From positions 1 through 29,889 of the forward strand of contig SKQZ01000273.1 of assembly GCA_007118765.1 (NCBI GenBank): 29,889 nt of DNA. Reading direction: 5' to 3'. How positions within the stretch are numbered: the stretch's first letter is position 1; the number at the start of each line of letters is the position of its first letter. A model generated the notes under the pieces. The model had not been told where the DNA came from, searched no databases, and saw nothing but the letters and a program-made list of their open reading frames with translations. A program made the position numbers and the translations under genes. Source of the DNA: Candidatus Hydrogenedentota bacterium. GTDB lineage: Bacteria > Hydrogenedentota > Hydrogenedentia > Hydrogenedentales > CAITNO01. Shown piece after piece: positions 1-7,290 of this stretch.

Positions 1-98
1 GACGTGTACTAACACGCTGTCAGCCGGCGGCCTGCGCAAAGCACCTGCTCTGGCGCAATCTTCACAGGCTCACGACGAAACCTGGTGAAATATCCGGG
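1..98. other. 3' flank of the transporter gene; no gene seen
   Basis: This is the downstream side of the minus-strand transporter gene. I see no coding signal and no convincing terminator. The right-hand part (from about 70) belongs to a short dispersed repeat that has a second copy near 15641. Confidence 0.5.
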
Positions 99-101
99 TT
101 A
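70..101. repeat. Dispersed 32-bp repeat, copy 1
   Basis: Aligned without gaps to 15641-15672, 26 of 32 positions match. The shared core includes ACGAAACC, GTGAA and ATCCGGG. This copy ends exactly on the stop codon of the transporter gene (99-101). The second copy lies in an intergenic space about 15.5 kb away. It could be the remnant of a mobile element end or a small structured intergenic element. With only two copies in view I cannot tell which. Confidence 0.45.
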
Positions 102-1415
102 GATCGGCGAAAACGCAAAGTAGCGCAGGTACACGTAAATGCTGGCCAAAACAAGCGTGGTGAGGGTCACGGGGATGCCGTACTTCATGAAATCCCAGAA
201 GGAGATTCTGTATTCGTTGCGGCGTGCCACCTGAATCACCACGATGTTGGCGGCGGCGCCGAACAGGGTGCCGTTGCCGCCGAGGCATGCGCCCAGCGCC
301 AGCGACCACCAAAGGGGGTGGGCCACATAGGTTTCGACCATGGCCGGGTCGTGTTGGAGCGCGGCCTCCACCGCCGTGGACTGAATCAACGTGTGTACCA
401 GCGGTATCATGGCTATGGCGACGGGGATGTTGCCAAAAAAGGCCGACAGAACGGCGGCGGTCCACATGACAATCATGGCCGTGGCAAACAGGCGACCCTG
501 GGTGAGGCCGAAAAGAAACTGCGCAATAACGTCGAACAAACCGTTATATTCCAGAGCGCTCACGAGCATGAACAGGCCGACAAGAAACAGGATGGTTTCC
601 CACTCCACCTTTTCCATGGCGTTGCGCAGATTGCTGCGCGTGACAAGGATCATGACAAATGCGCCCGCAAGCGCTATGATGCCGGGTTGCAGGCCCAGTG
701 CGCGGCTGGCGCTGAATCCGATCAGAATAAACAGGAACACCGCCAGACCGCGTTTGAGTCGCCACGGGTCAAGAATCGCCCGGGCAGGTTCGGCCTTCAT
801 AATCCTTGCCTGTAGTGCGGGCGTGGTGGTCAGTGAGTGGCGCATGACAAACAGAATCCCCGCAAATACAACAAGCGTACACAACACAACCACGGGACTG
901 AGATTCACAATAAAGGCATTGAACGACAAGTCGCCTTTTGCGCCGATGAGGATGTTGGGCGGGTCGCCCACCAGCGTGGCGGCGCCGCCGATATTGGAAA
1001 ACAGCGCCTCAAGAATCAGGAAGGGCGTCGCAGGCAATTCCAGAATCTGCGCGATGAGGATGGTAATCGGCGCTATCAACACCACGGTGGTTACGTTATC
1101 GAGAAAGGCGGAGAGCACTGCGGTGGCGGTTAGCAATCCAATGAGGATAATCAAGGGGTTGCCACGCGCCCGTTGTGCGATCCAGATGGCCACCCATTCA
1201 AACAGCCCGGTGCGCGACAGAATATCCACCACCACCATCATGCCGATGAGCAGAAAAATAACGTCCAAATCCACATGAGAGAGCGCGGCCTCATACGGCA
1301 CGGCACGAAGCAGCAGCAGGGCCGTGGCGCCCAGCAGCGCGGCGGCGGTGCGATTCATTTTCTCGCTTACCATCAAGATGTATGCGAGCAGAAAAACAAT
1401 GATTGAAATCCACAT
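99..1415 (-). CDS. ArsB/NhaD-superfamily (SLC13-like) membrane ion transporter
   Basis: This is a roughly 438-residue, very hydrophobic protein with about 11-12 predicted membrane segments. It has the two-fold internal repeat of the ion-transporter (IT) superfamily. The diagnostic half-site motifs are visible: SAFLDNVTTV and SNIGGAATLVGDPPNI in the N-terminal half, then SAFFGNIPVA and ACLGGNGTLFGAAAN in the C-terminal half. Relatives include NhaD Na+/H+ antiporters, the melanocyte P protein and ArsB-like exporters; the transported ion cannot be read from the sequence. I chose the ATG at 1415 because GAGAG lies just upstream of it. An in-frame GTG at 1439 would add eight non-hydrophobic residues and has no good ribosome site. 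The gene lies 42 nt behind the EIIA-CBS gene and is probably cotranscribed with it. Confidence 0.85.
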   Translation of the reverse strand: MWISIIVFLLAYILMVSEKMNRTAAALLGATALLLLRAVPYEAALSHVDLDVIFLLIGMMVVVDILSRTGLFEWVAIWIAQRARGNPLIILIGLLTATAVLSAFLDNVTTVVLIAPITILIAQILELPATPFLILEALFSNIGGAATLVGDPPNILIGAKGDLSFNAFIVNLSPVVVLCTLVVFAGILFVMRHSLTTTPALQARIMKAEPARAILDPWRLKRGLAVFLFILIGFSASRALGLQPGIIALAGAFVMILVTRSNLRNAMEKVEWETILFLVGLFMLVSALEYNGLFDVIAQFLFGLTQGRLFATAMIVMWTAAVLSAFFGNIPVAIAMIPLVHTLIQSTAVEAALQHDPAMVETYVAHPLWWSLALGACLGGNGTLFGAAANIVVIQVARRNEYRISFWDFMKYGIPVTLTTLVLASIYVYLRYFAFSPI

Positions 1416-1457
1416 AACGAGGCTCTCACGGCATGACACGGTTGTATGGTGTCTGCC

Positions 1458-2381
1458 TTATACGTTTATGACGCGGTCCAGCACCAGAATACGGTCTATA
1501 ACGCCCAGATGCTTGTTTGTGCCCACCACATACACCTTCGGATGATGGTGGACGGCCAGTTCAAAGACAATTTCAAGCAGCGTGGCGTCTTCGGAGACGG
1601 CCGCATAGTCCTGTGACATGACATCGCGCGCCAATGCATGGCTGTCATCGGCGAAGTATTTTTCAAAGGGGTCAAACTCACGAATAAAGGCAATACTCTT
1701 TAACTGCGTGAAGAAATGGGGCATTCCACGCTTGAACAGGTTATCGCAGGTAATCTCGCCTACCAGCGTGCCGTCTGTTTCGGTGACGGCGATGGTGTCC
1801 AAATGGTGCTGGTTCATGATACGCGTAACGTCAATGAGCGGTGTGTCGGGATGCACCACGGCCAGCGGCTCGCGCATAATGTCGCGTGCGGTGACAGACA
1901 CGTCATGTTCCAACACGCGACGCGAGATAAAGCCGCACAACCCCGATACGGTCCTCAGCCCCATCAGCGCTTCCCGCTCGACGGGGTCGGCGAGCAGACG
2001 GGCGAACTGCGACATTAACTGCAGGGCAACCTGCGGGTATTCTTCCGGCACCAGAATCAACACAACAACCGATACCGGCGCGCCGTCTATGCTGTCGAAC
2101 GCTACCGGCGTGTTCGGAAACGCCGCAGCTACCACGGCCCGGCGCAACCCCGGCACTCGCGCATGAGGGAAGGCGACGCCGTTTCCCAAGCCGGTGCTGC
2201 GTTCACGCTCCCGTTTGATCACCGCCTCAAGCAGCATGTCCCGGGTAATGACGCTCTTTTGGGCTTGCAGCGGTTTGCTTGCCGCCGCAGCATCTACCAG
2301 TAGCGTGATGAGTTGCCATTTGTCCGTCACATCAGTTTCAGGCAACACCAGTGTTTCATCTATGTAAGCCAACGTTTTCAT
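1458..2381 (-). CDS. PTS EIIA (fructose/nitrogen type) domain fused to two CBS domains
   Basis: This is about 307 residues from the ATG at 2381. Residues 1-150 form an EIIA-type-2 domain. The phosphorylatable histidine is H73 in GVAFPHARV, the standard EIIA-Fru/EIIA-Ntr motif. Residues about 165-307 hold a pair of CBS motifs, beginning ARDIMREP and ARDVMSQD, which in known families bind adenine nucleotides or ions. No sugar permease (EIIB or EIIC) is nearby, so a regulatory role like PTS-Ntr is more likely than sugar uptake. The gene directly downstream, 42 nt away, is an ion transporter that this protein could control (inference). The open frame extends far upstream, but that part lies antisense to rnd. 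An ATG at 2396 is an alternative start; neither start has a strong Shine-Dalgarno sequence. Confidence 0.85.
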   Translation of the reverse strand: MKTLAYIDETLVLPETDVTDKWQLITLLVDAAAASKPLQAQKSVITRDMLLEAVIKRERERSTGLGNGVAFPHARVPGLRRAVVAAAFPNTPVAFDSIDGAPVSVVVLILVPEEYPQVALQLMSQFARLLADPVEREALMGLRTVSGLCGFISRRVLEHDVSVTARDIMREPLAVVHPDTPLIDVTRIMNQHHLDTIAVTETDGTLVGEITCDNLFKRGMPHFFTQLKSIAFIREFDPFEKYFADDSHALARDVMSQDYAAVSEDATLLEIVFELAVHHHPKVYVVGTNKHLGVIDRILVLDRVINV

Positions 2382-2462
2382 GGCGATATCCAGCATGAGG
2401 GATGCGGGGGAATACTCAAAGAGAACCAAACACCAGATAAGCGTACCACAGCAGAATGCGAG

Positions 2463-2491
2463 TTGTCCAAAACGCCTTGTTCCTGTATACT
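2463..2491 (+). promoter_or_regulatory. Sigma70-type promoter of rnd
   Basis: TTGTCC (2463-2468), a 17-bp spacer and TATACT (2486-2491) match the -35/-10 consensus at 4/6 and 5/6 positions. Predicted transcription starts near 2498, about 37 nt before the rnd start codon. It lies in the divergent gap between the EIIA-CBS gene and rnd. Confidence 0.5.
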
Positions 2492-2534
2492 TATGCCTGT
2501 CTGCGCGCATGCGCGGCCACATTAATTCGGAGTA

Positions 2535-3680
2535 GTGCTTGATATTGTGACAGATAACACTTTTACACTTGTTGATGATGAGCATCGCTGGCGCAGCTGT
2601 TTGCGTGCATTGGAAAACGCGCCGCGTGTAGCGGTGGACCTTGAGGCAAACAGTCTTTACGCCTATCGTGAAAGCATTTGCCTGATACAAGTTTCCACGG
2701 ATGACCACGATTACATTATTGATCCCCTTGCGGATTTTTCGCTGGCGCCTTTTGCCGCGTTGCTCGCCGACCCGGAAACGGAGAAGGTGTTTCACGCGGC
2801 GGAATATGACATTTCGCTGCTCAAAGGATTGCACGGCTGGAACATTTGCAATCTTTTCGACACCATGTGGGCGGGGCGTGTGCTCGGCTTCTCGAAGATG
2901 GGCCTTGCATGGTTTCTGGACACGTTGTACGATATCAAGCTCAGCAAGAAATGCCAGAAAGCGGATTGGGCGACGCGTCCGCTGTCTTACGAAAAACTTG
3001 CGTATGCCCGCAATGACACGCGGTATTTGTTGCAAATGCGCGACGAGTTGGAAGAGCGCCTGCGTAGCGAGGGTCGTTTGGAAGAGGCGCGGGAAATTTT
3101 TGACAGTCTTCGTGATACCGCGGGTGCGAATCGTGTATTTGATCCAGACGATTTCTGGCGTTTGAAAGGCGTGCGCACCATGCCGCCACGGGCCCAGGCG
3201 GTCTTGAAAGCCTTGTTTGTGTTTCGCGACCGTGAGGCCAAGCGACGCGACGTGCCGCCGTTCAAAGTGGTGAATAATCAGGTGTTGATGGCGTTGGCCA
3301 GCCATGCGGCGACATGGAATGGCGGGCCGCCGCCAGATCTTGGCAAGGCGCCCGGAGTGCCGTCACGACTGGTGGAACGCATTGGGCCACGGCTGATGCG
3401 TGCCATCAAAAAAGGACTGAACGCACCGGCGCCGCAATATCCGAAGCGTTCCACCGGCGGAACGCCCGGCTACTGGAAGTGTTACGAGTCGCTTATGACA
3501 TGGCGCAAAGAAGTTGCCCGCCGGCGCGGTGTTGAATCAGATGTTATTTTAAGCCGCAAAATCGTTGAGGAGATTGCGGAAAAACAGCCGTCTGATGAAA
3601 AAGAGCTGACCGCCGTGGTCTCCCTCGGGCCGTGGCGCAGGAAAACGTACGGCGCAGAGATACTGCGCGTTATAAAATAG
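2535..3680 (+). CDS. rnd: Ribonuclease D (DEDDy 3'-5' exoribonuclease)
   Basis: This is a 381-residue cytoplasmic exoribonuclease of the kind that trims 3' ends of tRNA precursors and other stable RNAs. The DEDDy catalytic set is visible: D35 and E37 in VAVDLEAN, D92 in HAAEYDIS, and Y157/D161 in YARNDTRYLL. HRDC-type helical RNA-binding regions follow at about residues 205-285 and 325-365, as in the E. coli enzyme, whose length is very similar. The start is a GTG at 2535. A stop codon lies in frame at 2523-2525, so no longer version exists. GGAG at 2529-2532 is very close to this codon, and a GTG at 2547 is a possible alternative. The membrane PAS protein gene follows after 31 nt on the same strand. 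Confidence 0.92.
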   Translation: MLDIVTDNTFTLVDDEHRWRSCLRALENAPRVAVDLEANSLYAYRESICLIQVSTDDHDYIIDPLADFSLAPFAALLADPETEKVFHAAEYDISLLKGLHGWNICNLFDTMWAGRVLGFSKMGLAWFLDTLYDIKLSKKCQKADWATRPLSYEKLAYARNDTRYLLQMRDELEERLRSEGRLEEAREIFDSLRDTAGANRVFDPDDFWRLKGVRTMPPRAQAVLKALFVFRDREAKRRDVPPFKVVNNQVLMALASHAATWNGGPPPDLGKAPGVPSRLVERIGPRLMRAIKKGLNAPAPQYPKRSTGGTPGYWKCYESLMTWRKEVARRRGVESDVILSRKIVEEIAEKQPSDEKELTAVVSLGPWRRKTYGAEILRVIK

Positions 3681-3711
3681 TTTCATGACACGGCAGTTGG
3701 TATGATAGGCA

Positions 3712-5001
3712 ATGACGGAGCACCCAAAGACGCAGGAAATGACTCTATCCTCACACATAAAAAGTGGCATGAACCGCGACGCCATGCGAACGCGCATGAC
3801 CATTGTGCTGCGTATCGAGTGGACCATGCTGGCCTTGCGCTACATCCTGTATGTGTTTTTGGGTACGGTAAGTATCGTTTCAGATGACCCTACCTTGACC
3901 CGCGTCTTGTGGATTGCCGGCGCGTCCGCCCTTGTCCACAATATCTTTAGCCACGCCGTGTTGTATGCGCGTGCCTATCAGTATTTTGTATCGCCCGTTA
4001 ACTTTGCCCTGTATCTGGGCCGATTCTGTCTCTTGATCGCGCTCACCGGCGAGGCGGCAAGCCCCTTTACGCCCTTTCTGCTCTTTATTGTAATCGGATA
4101 CCATATTTATGTGCCCCGTGCCTCCAATACGCTGTGGGTGACGCTGGTGGTGTGTGCCGGTTATGCGTTTACCATTTTGCTGGGCTGGAGCATCGGGGGC
4201 ATGAACTGGCTGCATCTGCCGGTGTATACAAGTTTGTTCTATATTGGGTTTTGCGGCTGGATCATGAATATGATGGCCCGGGTGATGTACCAACTTGATT
4301 ATGAAACGCGCCGTCAGGCGGTGGCGTTGCAATCATCGGAGGACACGTTGCGTGCCATACTCGACCATGCGGCCCATCCTATTGTTGTGTTCGACGACCG
4401 CATGATGATTGCCGACATGAACGACAGCGCCTGCACTTTTTTGGGCGCTCCCCGCGAACAACTCGTCGGCAAAAGCTTTCAGGCCTATGTGTTTGATGAT
4501 GGCTCGCTGGAGGAAAGTGTCGCGGAACTGCGAGAAGCAGGGTCGCTTGATCAGGAAATGTTGCTCACGCCCCATGATCGCGGCGAACGCAATGTTGAAA
4601 TACATATCCACTCGTTCCTGAAAGAAAACAACCGATTCTATGTGGCCCTGTTCCACGATATTACCGAGCAAAAAGAGTTTGAGGAAACCAGCCAGCTGGC
4701 CAAACTGAAGTTGGAAGAGGCCAACCGCGAATTGCAGCGCGTGGTGGATTTGCGTATGGAGTTTTATGCCAACGTGGCGAACAGAGTGCGGTCGCCTCTG
4801 GCCGCCTTGCTTGGTTTCACGGATATGCTGCTGAACGAACAGCTGGGCGAAATCAGCGACGAACAACGCAACGCGCTGCAAAGCGCCCGCCGCAGCATCA
4901 TGCGCATCTTTGATCTTATCGAGGACGCCTTTTCGCCTGATACGGCCACTGCCGGCGGGAAACAGCTGGTTGAGTCAGGATCGCCGCGCGAGAATGGTTG
5001 A
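3712..5001 (+). CDS. Membrane PAS protein: degenerate histidine kinase without His or ATPase domain
   Basis: This is 429 residues. About six membrane segments lie between residues 30 and 190, followed by a PAS domain (about 208-320, ending in the typical HDITEQKEFEE), a short helix, and a region at about 345-405 that aligns well with a histidine-kinase dimerisation (HisKA/DHp) domain. The H-box position is changed: the expected S-H-E-L-R-T-P reads A-N-R-V-R-S-P, with N357 where the phosphorylated histidine should be. The protein ends about 65 residues later. There is no N, G1 or G2 box and hence no ATP-binding domain, and only 26 nt separate its stop from the convergent HNH gene. It therefore cannot act as a classical kinase. 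It may be a PAS sensor that works by dimerisation or by pairing with another kinase (inference). The start is uncertain; ATGs at 3739 and 3769 are also possible. Confidence 0.8.
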   Translation: MTEHPKTQEMTLSSHIKSGMNRDAMRTRMTIVLRIEWTMLALRYILYVFLGTVSIVSDDPTLTRVLWIAGASALVHNIFSHAVLYARAYQYFVSPVNFALYLGRFCLLIALTGEAASPFTPFLLFIVIGYHIYVPRASNTLWVTLVVCAGYAFTILLGWSIGGMNWLHLPVYTSLFYIGFCGWIMNMMARVMYQLDYETRRQAVALQSSEDTLRAILDHAAHPIVVFDDRMMIADMNDSACTFLGAPREQLVGKSFQAYVFDDGSLEESVAELREAGSLDQEMLLTPHDRGERNVEIHIHSFLKENNRFYVALFHDITEQKEFEETSQLAKLKLEEANRELQRVVDLRMEFYANVANRVRSPLAALLGFTDMLLNEQLGEISDEQRNALQSARRSIMRIFDLIEDAFSPDTATAGGKQLVESGSPRENG

Positions 5002-5027
5002 TCCCGTCCACGGATATGCGCCCTTCC

Positions 5028-5630
5028 TCAGTCCAGCACTTCCGTGCTCCAATAGGCCAGATCAACAAAACGCTTCCATGAGTGCAGTTCTTCTTTGGGC
5101 AAGGGCGACTCAAAACGCGGCAGCCAGCGGGGCGCCACAGGGCGCCGAATAAGGGGCATCTTCGCCTCTTCGGGGGTGCGGTCCCGCTTTTTCAAATTGC
5201 AGTGCATACAGGCCAGCACCAAGTTCTCCCACGTTTCGCCGCCGCCCCGCGATTTCGGAACCACATGGTCAATGGTCAAATCGCAACGCTTGTAGCGTTG
5301 GCCGCAATACTGGCAGTAGTTTTTGTCGCGGGCGAAAATGTTGCGCCGGGAGAGCCGCACTTCGGGTGTGTGAAATCCATTGAAGACATTCAAGACAATC
5401 ACCTCGGGCAGGCGGATTCGTTCTGACGGCGTGTACACATATCGGCGGGGCGACACGCCATTGGAGGCGCGGGAGAATTGCAGCCAGGCGTCAAAGTCGT
5501 ACAGTGCATAGTCTTTCGGATGCACAACCTGCGCATGACCCTGAAACAGCAACGTCAGGGCCCGCTTGGCGGGTGCAACGTTTACCGCAACCCACGATTT
5601 ATTTAGCACCAATACATAGGCATTAATCAT
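5028..5630 (-). CDS. HNH endonuclease family protein
   Basis: This is 200 residues from the ATG at 5630. The C-terminal half is a zinc-stabilised HNH domain. It has CxxC pairs C106/C109 (YCQYCGQ) and C141/C144 (CMHC), the D121-H122 core in TIDHVVPKSRGG, and N136. The N-terminal 100 residues, starting MINAYVLVLN, match the conserved extension of a widespread bacterial HNH family with no firmly assigned role. There is no methylase or restriction partner nearby, so a restriction function is not supported. It has its own promoter, and a perfect 9-bp inverted repeat lies directly before the start codon. A GTG one codon upstream (5633) is an alternative start. Confidence 0.85.
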   Translation of the reverse strand: MINAYVLVLNKSWVAVNVAPAKRALTLLFQGHAQVVHPKDYALYDFDAWLQFSRASNGVSPRRYVYTPSERIRLPEVIVLNVFNGFHTPEVRLSRRNIFARDKNYCQYCGQRYKRCDLTIDHVVPKSRGGGETWENLVLACMHCNLKKRDRTPEEAKMPLIRRPVAPRWLPRFESPLPKEELHSWKRFVDLAYWSTEVLD

Positions 5631-5636
5631 CACCGA

Positions 5637-5670
5637 ACCACTTTCGGCAGAAATGGCGGTAGAAAGTGGT
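5637..5670 (-). promoter_or_regulatory. Perfect 9-bp inverted repeat in the HNH leader (RNA hairpin or operator)
   Basis: ACCACTTTC (5637-5645) and GAAAGTGGT (5662-5670) are exact reverse complements around a 16-nt loop. The predicted transcription start (about 5667) lies inside the element, and its other end is 6 nt before the ATG. In the RNA the proximal arm would cover the purine-rich region where a ribosome site should be. The dyad also overlaps the promoter start region, so a DNA-level operator is equally possible. Confidence 0.55.
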
Positions 5671-5673
5671 AGT

Positions 5674-5703
5674 AGTATAAAGACTTGTAACGTGCAGGCG
5701 CAA
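5674..5703 (-). promoter_or_regulatory. Sigma70-type promoter of the HNH gene
   Basis: Read on the minus strand: TTGCGC (5703-5698), an 18-bp spacer and TATACT (5679-5674). The -10 box is strong and the -35 box is weak. It lies in the 111-nt gap after the alkyltransferase gene, so the HNH gene is probably transcribed separately. Confidence 0.5.
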
Positions 5704-5744
5704 CAGAAAATCGTTAAAACATGCGGATGAAGTCGGTGTGCGGG

Positions 5745-6242
5745 TTATTCGGAGAAGGGGATGTGTTCCAGATGCAGCAACCGGCGTTTCCAGTGCAACC
5801 CGGACGAAAAACCGCCGAGATGGTTATTTGCGGCAAGTACGCGATGACAAGGAACAACAATGCTGACCGGGTTTGCGCCAAGCGCCGTGCCCACGGCACG
5901 GGCTGCGCCCGGCTTGCCGATGCGCCGCGCCAGTTCGCCGTAGGTTGCATGGGCGCCATGGGGGATGGTGGTGGCGGCGGCGCGCCAGACGGCCTGTTGA
6001 AACACCGTGCCCGCAGCAAGGTCGAGTGGAATATCATGGAAGGACACGGCCATGCCCGCAAAATAATTTTCCAATAGCGTGTACAGAAGGCGGCCCCATC
6101 GGCGATTGAGTGCGGAATGAAGCAGCACGGGCGCTGCTGCTGTTGCATCGCGAAGTTTCAGTGCCTGTAGCCCGTGGCCGGAAAAGAACCCGTCTACGGC
6201 GCCCTCGTCAAGGGGAAACACAAAATTTGCGGCGGTAAGCAT
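5745..6242 (-). CDS. ogt: Methylated-DNA--[protein]-cysteine S-methyltransferase
   Basis: This 165-residue suicide DNA-repair protein transfers O6-alkyl groups from guanine to its own cysteine. The acceptor is C132 in IVVPCHRVL. Preceding family features are visible: FQQAVWRAAATTIPHG, TYGELARRIGKPGAARAVG and a GANP segment, followed by GGFSSG. Length and layout fit Ogt/MGMT proteins with a small N-terminal domain (residues 1-75). The start is the ATG at 6242. The in-frame extension further upstream would run into rnpB and is rejected. The gene begins only 32 nt after the 3' end of rnpB, on the same strand and with no terminator visible between them. Confidence 0.9.
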   Translation of the reverse strand: MLTAANFVFPLDEGAVDGFFSGHGLQALKLRDATAAAPVLLHSALNRRWGRLLYTLLENYFAGMAVSFHDIPLDLAAGTVFQQAVWRAAATTIPHGAHATYGELARRIGKPGAARAVGTALGANPVSIVVPCHRVLAANNHLGGFSSGLHWKRRLLHLEHIPFSE

Positions 6243-6273
6243 GAACGCACGACGCTCCGTTGGCTTTGACAAA

Positions 6274-6635
6274 CGGCAAGCGGGCCTGTAAGCCGGGTTC
6301 TGTCCGGGGCGCTTGCGCGCCCGTGAACGGTCATTCATCTGGGGCGCATGTCGCCATGCGTCTCAAGCGTCCTACCCGGAACCGACGCGGGCAACGTCAT
6401 GGGTTCCCTATTTGGACTTGCTCCGGACGGGGTTTGGAAAGCCACCGTGTCACCACGGCGCTGGTGCGCTCTTACCGCACCTTTTCACCGTTACCCGCCG
6501 AGGCGGGCTGTGTATTTTCTGTTCCACTTTCCGTCGGCTTGCGCCGCCTTCGCGTTACGAAGCGTCCTGCCCTGTGGAGCCCGGACTTTCCTCGACGCGG
6601 CATTACCCGCGCCGCGACCGTTCGGCCCGCTTGCC
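6274..6635 (-). ncRNA. rnpB: RNase P RNA (bacterial type A)
   Basis: This is the catalytic RNA of RNase P, which removes the 5' leader from tRNA precursors. On the minus strand the universally conserved block GAGGAAAGTCCGGGCTCC is present (about 6593-6576). The near-3' motif ACAGAACCCGGCTTAC is at 6303-6288. The two ends form a perfect 12-bp P1 helix: GGCAAGCGGGCC (6635-6624) pairs with GGCCCGCTTGCC (6286-6275). This fixes the length at about 362 nt, normal for type A. A -10 box TATACT ends 6 nt before the first base. The translated frames crossing this region on either strand are not genes. Confidence 0.96.
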
Positions 6636-6641
6636 TGCATC

Positions 6642-6647
6642 AGTATA
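6642..6647 (-). promoter_or_regulatory. -10 box of the rnpB promoter
   Basis: TATACT on the minus strand (6647-6642) is followed after 6 nt by the first base of the P1 helix, the spacing expected for a transcription start. No good -35 hexamer stands at 16-18 bp; a TTGGCA lies at only 14 bp. Confidence 0.5.
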
Positions 6648-6678
6648 CGCAAAGGGCGGTCTGCCAATCTATTTATGG

Positions 6679-7278
6679 CTAAAGCAGCGGGGTCACTTCG
6701 CCGTTCAGGTCGTCAAGGGTAATGGCGCCTTCCCATACTTTCCTGACGGCGCCCCTGCGGTCGTACACGATGGTGGTGGGCAGCACGCCGTATATCTCCT
6801 GCCCTATGGTCTTGGATATGGCCTCAATATCGCGGTCCGTCAAAACATACGCCGGGAACGGGATATTGTGTTCGTGCATAAACGGCGTTACCGTATCGTC
6901 AATATCACCGGGACTGTCCAGAGACAAAGCCAGGAAAACAACGTCGTCACGGTCATGTTGTTGATAGAATGCGGCCAAATACGGCATTTCGGCCACACAC
7001 GGCACACACCATGTAGCCCAGAAGTTGATTACCAGCACTTTGTTTTCTGCACCGGCCAGCAATGTTTCAAGCCCGGCGATGTTCAGGGCTGTCACATCGC
7101 CAATATCAGTGGACTCCTCTTGGCGTTGCGTTTCAACATCGGCAGGTACTGTGCCCGGCGCTTCCTCAACGGGCTGTGAGCATGCGGCTGTGAGCAGCGC
7201 CGCCGCAATAACAGCGGCGCCACCCACAAACCGTGCGGTTATCCGTAGTGGACAGGTATAGGCGTATTGAGACATCAT
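6679..7278 (-). CDS. TlpA/ResA-like thiol-disulfide lipoprotein
   Basis: This is 199 residues. A signal peptide with a lipobox ending LLTAAC puts the lipidated cysteine at C33, so the protein should be anchored on the periplasmic side of a membrane. The rest is a thioredoxin fold of the TlpA type. NFWATWCVPC places the redox pair at C91/C94, and the cis-proline is in GVLPTTIV. TlpA/ResA proteins reduce disulfides in exported proteins, for example apocytochromes. It starts 12 nt after the stop of a second lipoprotein redox gene, so the two form an operon. The ATGs at 7278 and 7275 are adjacent and cannot be told apart. rnpB follows 43 nt downstream with its own promoter. Confidence 0.88.
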   Translation of the reverse strand: MMSQYAYTCPLRITARFVGGAAVIAAALLTAACSQPVEEAPGTVPADVETQRQEESTDIGDVTALNIAGLETLLAGAENKVLVINFWATWCVPCVAEMPYLAAFYQQHDRDDVVFLALSLDSPGDIDDTVTPFMHEHNIPFPAYVLTDRDIEAISKTIGQEIYGVLPTTIVYDRRGAVRKVWEGAITLDDLNGEVTPLL

Positions 7279-7290
7279 CCGTGTGTTTTT

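Noticed and set aside
391..1278. Plus-strand frame of 295 codons
   Set aside because: It lies opposite the transporter gene, whose membrane motifs are well conserved. The plus translation has low complexity and no recognisable domain.
2382..3305. A long N-terminal extension of the EIIA-CBS frame
   Set aside because: It is antisense to rnd, which has all RNase D motifs, and the extension has no family features. The EIIA fold starts at the ATG near 2381.
5001..5028. A lost ATPase domain of the pseudo-kinase after a frameshift
   Set aside because: Only 26 nt remain before the convergent HNH gene, so there is no room for an ATPase remnant.
5028..5630. Restriction-modification system
   Set aside because: The HNH protein has no methyltransferase or specificity partner in the window, and its family is mostly found alone.
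6260..7179. Plus-strand frames across 6260-7179
   Set aside because: They cover rnpB and the reverse of the TlpA-like gene; the RNase P conserved blocks and P1 pairing explain the sequence.
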